From assembly GCA_965649545.1 (NCBI GenBank), contig CBFGLF010000103.1, forward strand, positions 1-6,147: a DNA stretch of 6,147 nucleotides, written 5' to 3'. How positions within the stretch are numbered: the stretch's first letter is position 1; every line of letters starts with the position of its first letter. The notes under the pieces are model-generated. The model was not told the origin of the DNA and did not search any database. It saw nothing but the letters and a program-made list of their open reading frames with translations. This document shows positions 5,585-6,147 of this stretch, piece after piece. The translations under genes were made by a program, and so were the position numbers. The DNA comes from CABHOJ01 sp965649545. Its GTDB lineage: Bacteria; Pseudomonadota; Gammaproteobacteria; Burkholderiales; Methylophilaceae.

Positions 5585-6147
5585 ATGAAGAGGATCTGCG
5601 CGTTATCGATGTGGCTACTGCTGATGCTACCGCTCAGCGCTTACGCGGATACCGATATCAATGTCGTCGGCCTGTTCAACAACAAGGCCATTGTCATCAT
5701 CAACAAGGGCAAGCCACTGACGCTGACGGCTGGGCAGCCCGCGGTACAGGGCGTGAGGCTGTTGCAGGCGGATAGCCAGAAGGCCGTGCTGGAAGTGGAA
5801 GGCAAACGCAGGGAACTGGGTATGGGGCAGGCCGCCACGGTCGCAGGCACCGCGGCATCTGCCATTCCGAGTGTGACCTTGTATGCCGATGCGCGAGGGC
5901 ATCATTTCAGTGAAGGCCAGATCAACGGCGCGACCTTCAGGATACTGGTCGATACCGGAGCATCGGCGATCTCAATGAACAGCGGCGATGCCAAGAAGGC
6001 CGGCATCGATTACAAAAAAGGTGAGGCGGTGCAGTTGAATACCGCGAACGGCATCGCCAATGGCTATCTTGTCACCATCAATACGTTGCGGCTGCAAGGC
6101 TTGGTATTGAATCAGGTGGAAGGGGTCGTGATGGAGGGCACTTCGCC
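5585..6147 (+). CDS. Secreted retropepsin-like (clan AA) aspartic protease, 3' end cut off
   Basis: 187 codons are present with no stop before the window end. Residues 1-21 form a signal peptide: KR, a hydrophobic core WLLLMLPL, and the cleavage-type site AYA before D22. The product is therefore expected in the periplasm. The catalytic motif LVDTGASAISM (121-131) with Asp123 is the single-active-site retropepsin type, which works as a homodimer; this matches the TIGR02281-like bacterial group. Residues 24-85 (INVVGLFNNKAIVIINKGK onward) resemble the homology region of the type II secretion protein GspC, followed by a linker rich in Ala and Thr (83-93). Family members usually end soon after a second hydrophobic motif with LLGxSFL, so perhaps 25 to 40 residues are missing. 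GGAG at 5575-5578 supports the start. It follows the transporter by 24 bases and is probably cotranscribed. Its natural substrate is unknown. Confidence 0.88.
   Translation, partial: MKRICALSMWLLLMLPLSAYADTDINVVGLFNNKAIVIINKGKPLTLTAGQPAVQGVRLLQADSQKAVLEVEGKRRELGMGQAATVAGTAASAIPSVTLYADARGHHFSEGQINGATFRILVDTGASAISMNSGDAKKAGIDYKKGEAVQLNTANGIANGYLVTINTLRLQGLVLNQVEGVVMEGTS

Overview
The window looks like chromosomal core DNA of a moderately GC-rich betaproteobacterium. The proteins read as betaproteobacterial housekeeping types. A Methylophilaceae-type methylotroph (Methylobacillus-like) is my best guess, mainly because of the unusual coenzyme-pocket residues in its isocitrate dehydrogenase. This placement is an inference, not a search result. 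I see no mobile element, CRISPR array, tRNA or rRNA, and no sign of recent transfer.

Layout. Bases 1-116 (minus) hold the first 38 codons of a gene that resembles the type IV pilus assembly ATPase pilB. Bases 117-422 are an AT-rich intergenic region with a candidate promoter and a structured leader for a cold-shock protein gene (423-626, plus). A strong hairpin terminator (656-682), symmetric enough to work both ways, separates this gene from the convergent icd gene (704-1954, minus).

Only about 22 bp after the icd start codon, a plus-strand gene series begins: rluE (23S rRNA pseudouridine synthase), a stand-alone class I glutamine amidotransferase, aroC (chorismate synthase), a 12-helix major facilitator transporter, and a secreted retropepsin-like aspartic protease cut by the window end. 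The gaps are 22, 55, 36 and 24 bp with no terminator between them, so they could be one transcript. The functions do not form one pathway: rRNA modification, an unassigned amidotransferase, the last step of chorismate synthesis, an exporter or importer of unknown substrate, and a periplasmic protease.

No wholly new system is evident. The points most worth a second look are the mixed NAD/NADP determinants of the isocitrate dehydrogenase, hairpins placed at or beside the ribosome-binding regions of the cold-shock gene and the transporter gene, the very tight divergent icd/rluE junction with no Shine-Dalgarno for rluE, and the GspC-like N-terminal half of the aspartic protease.
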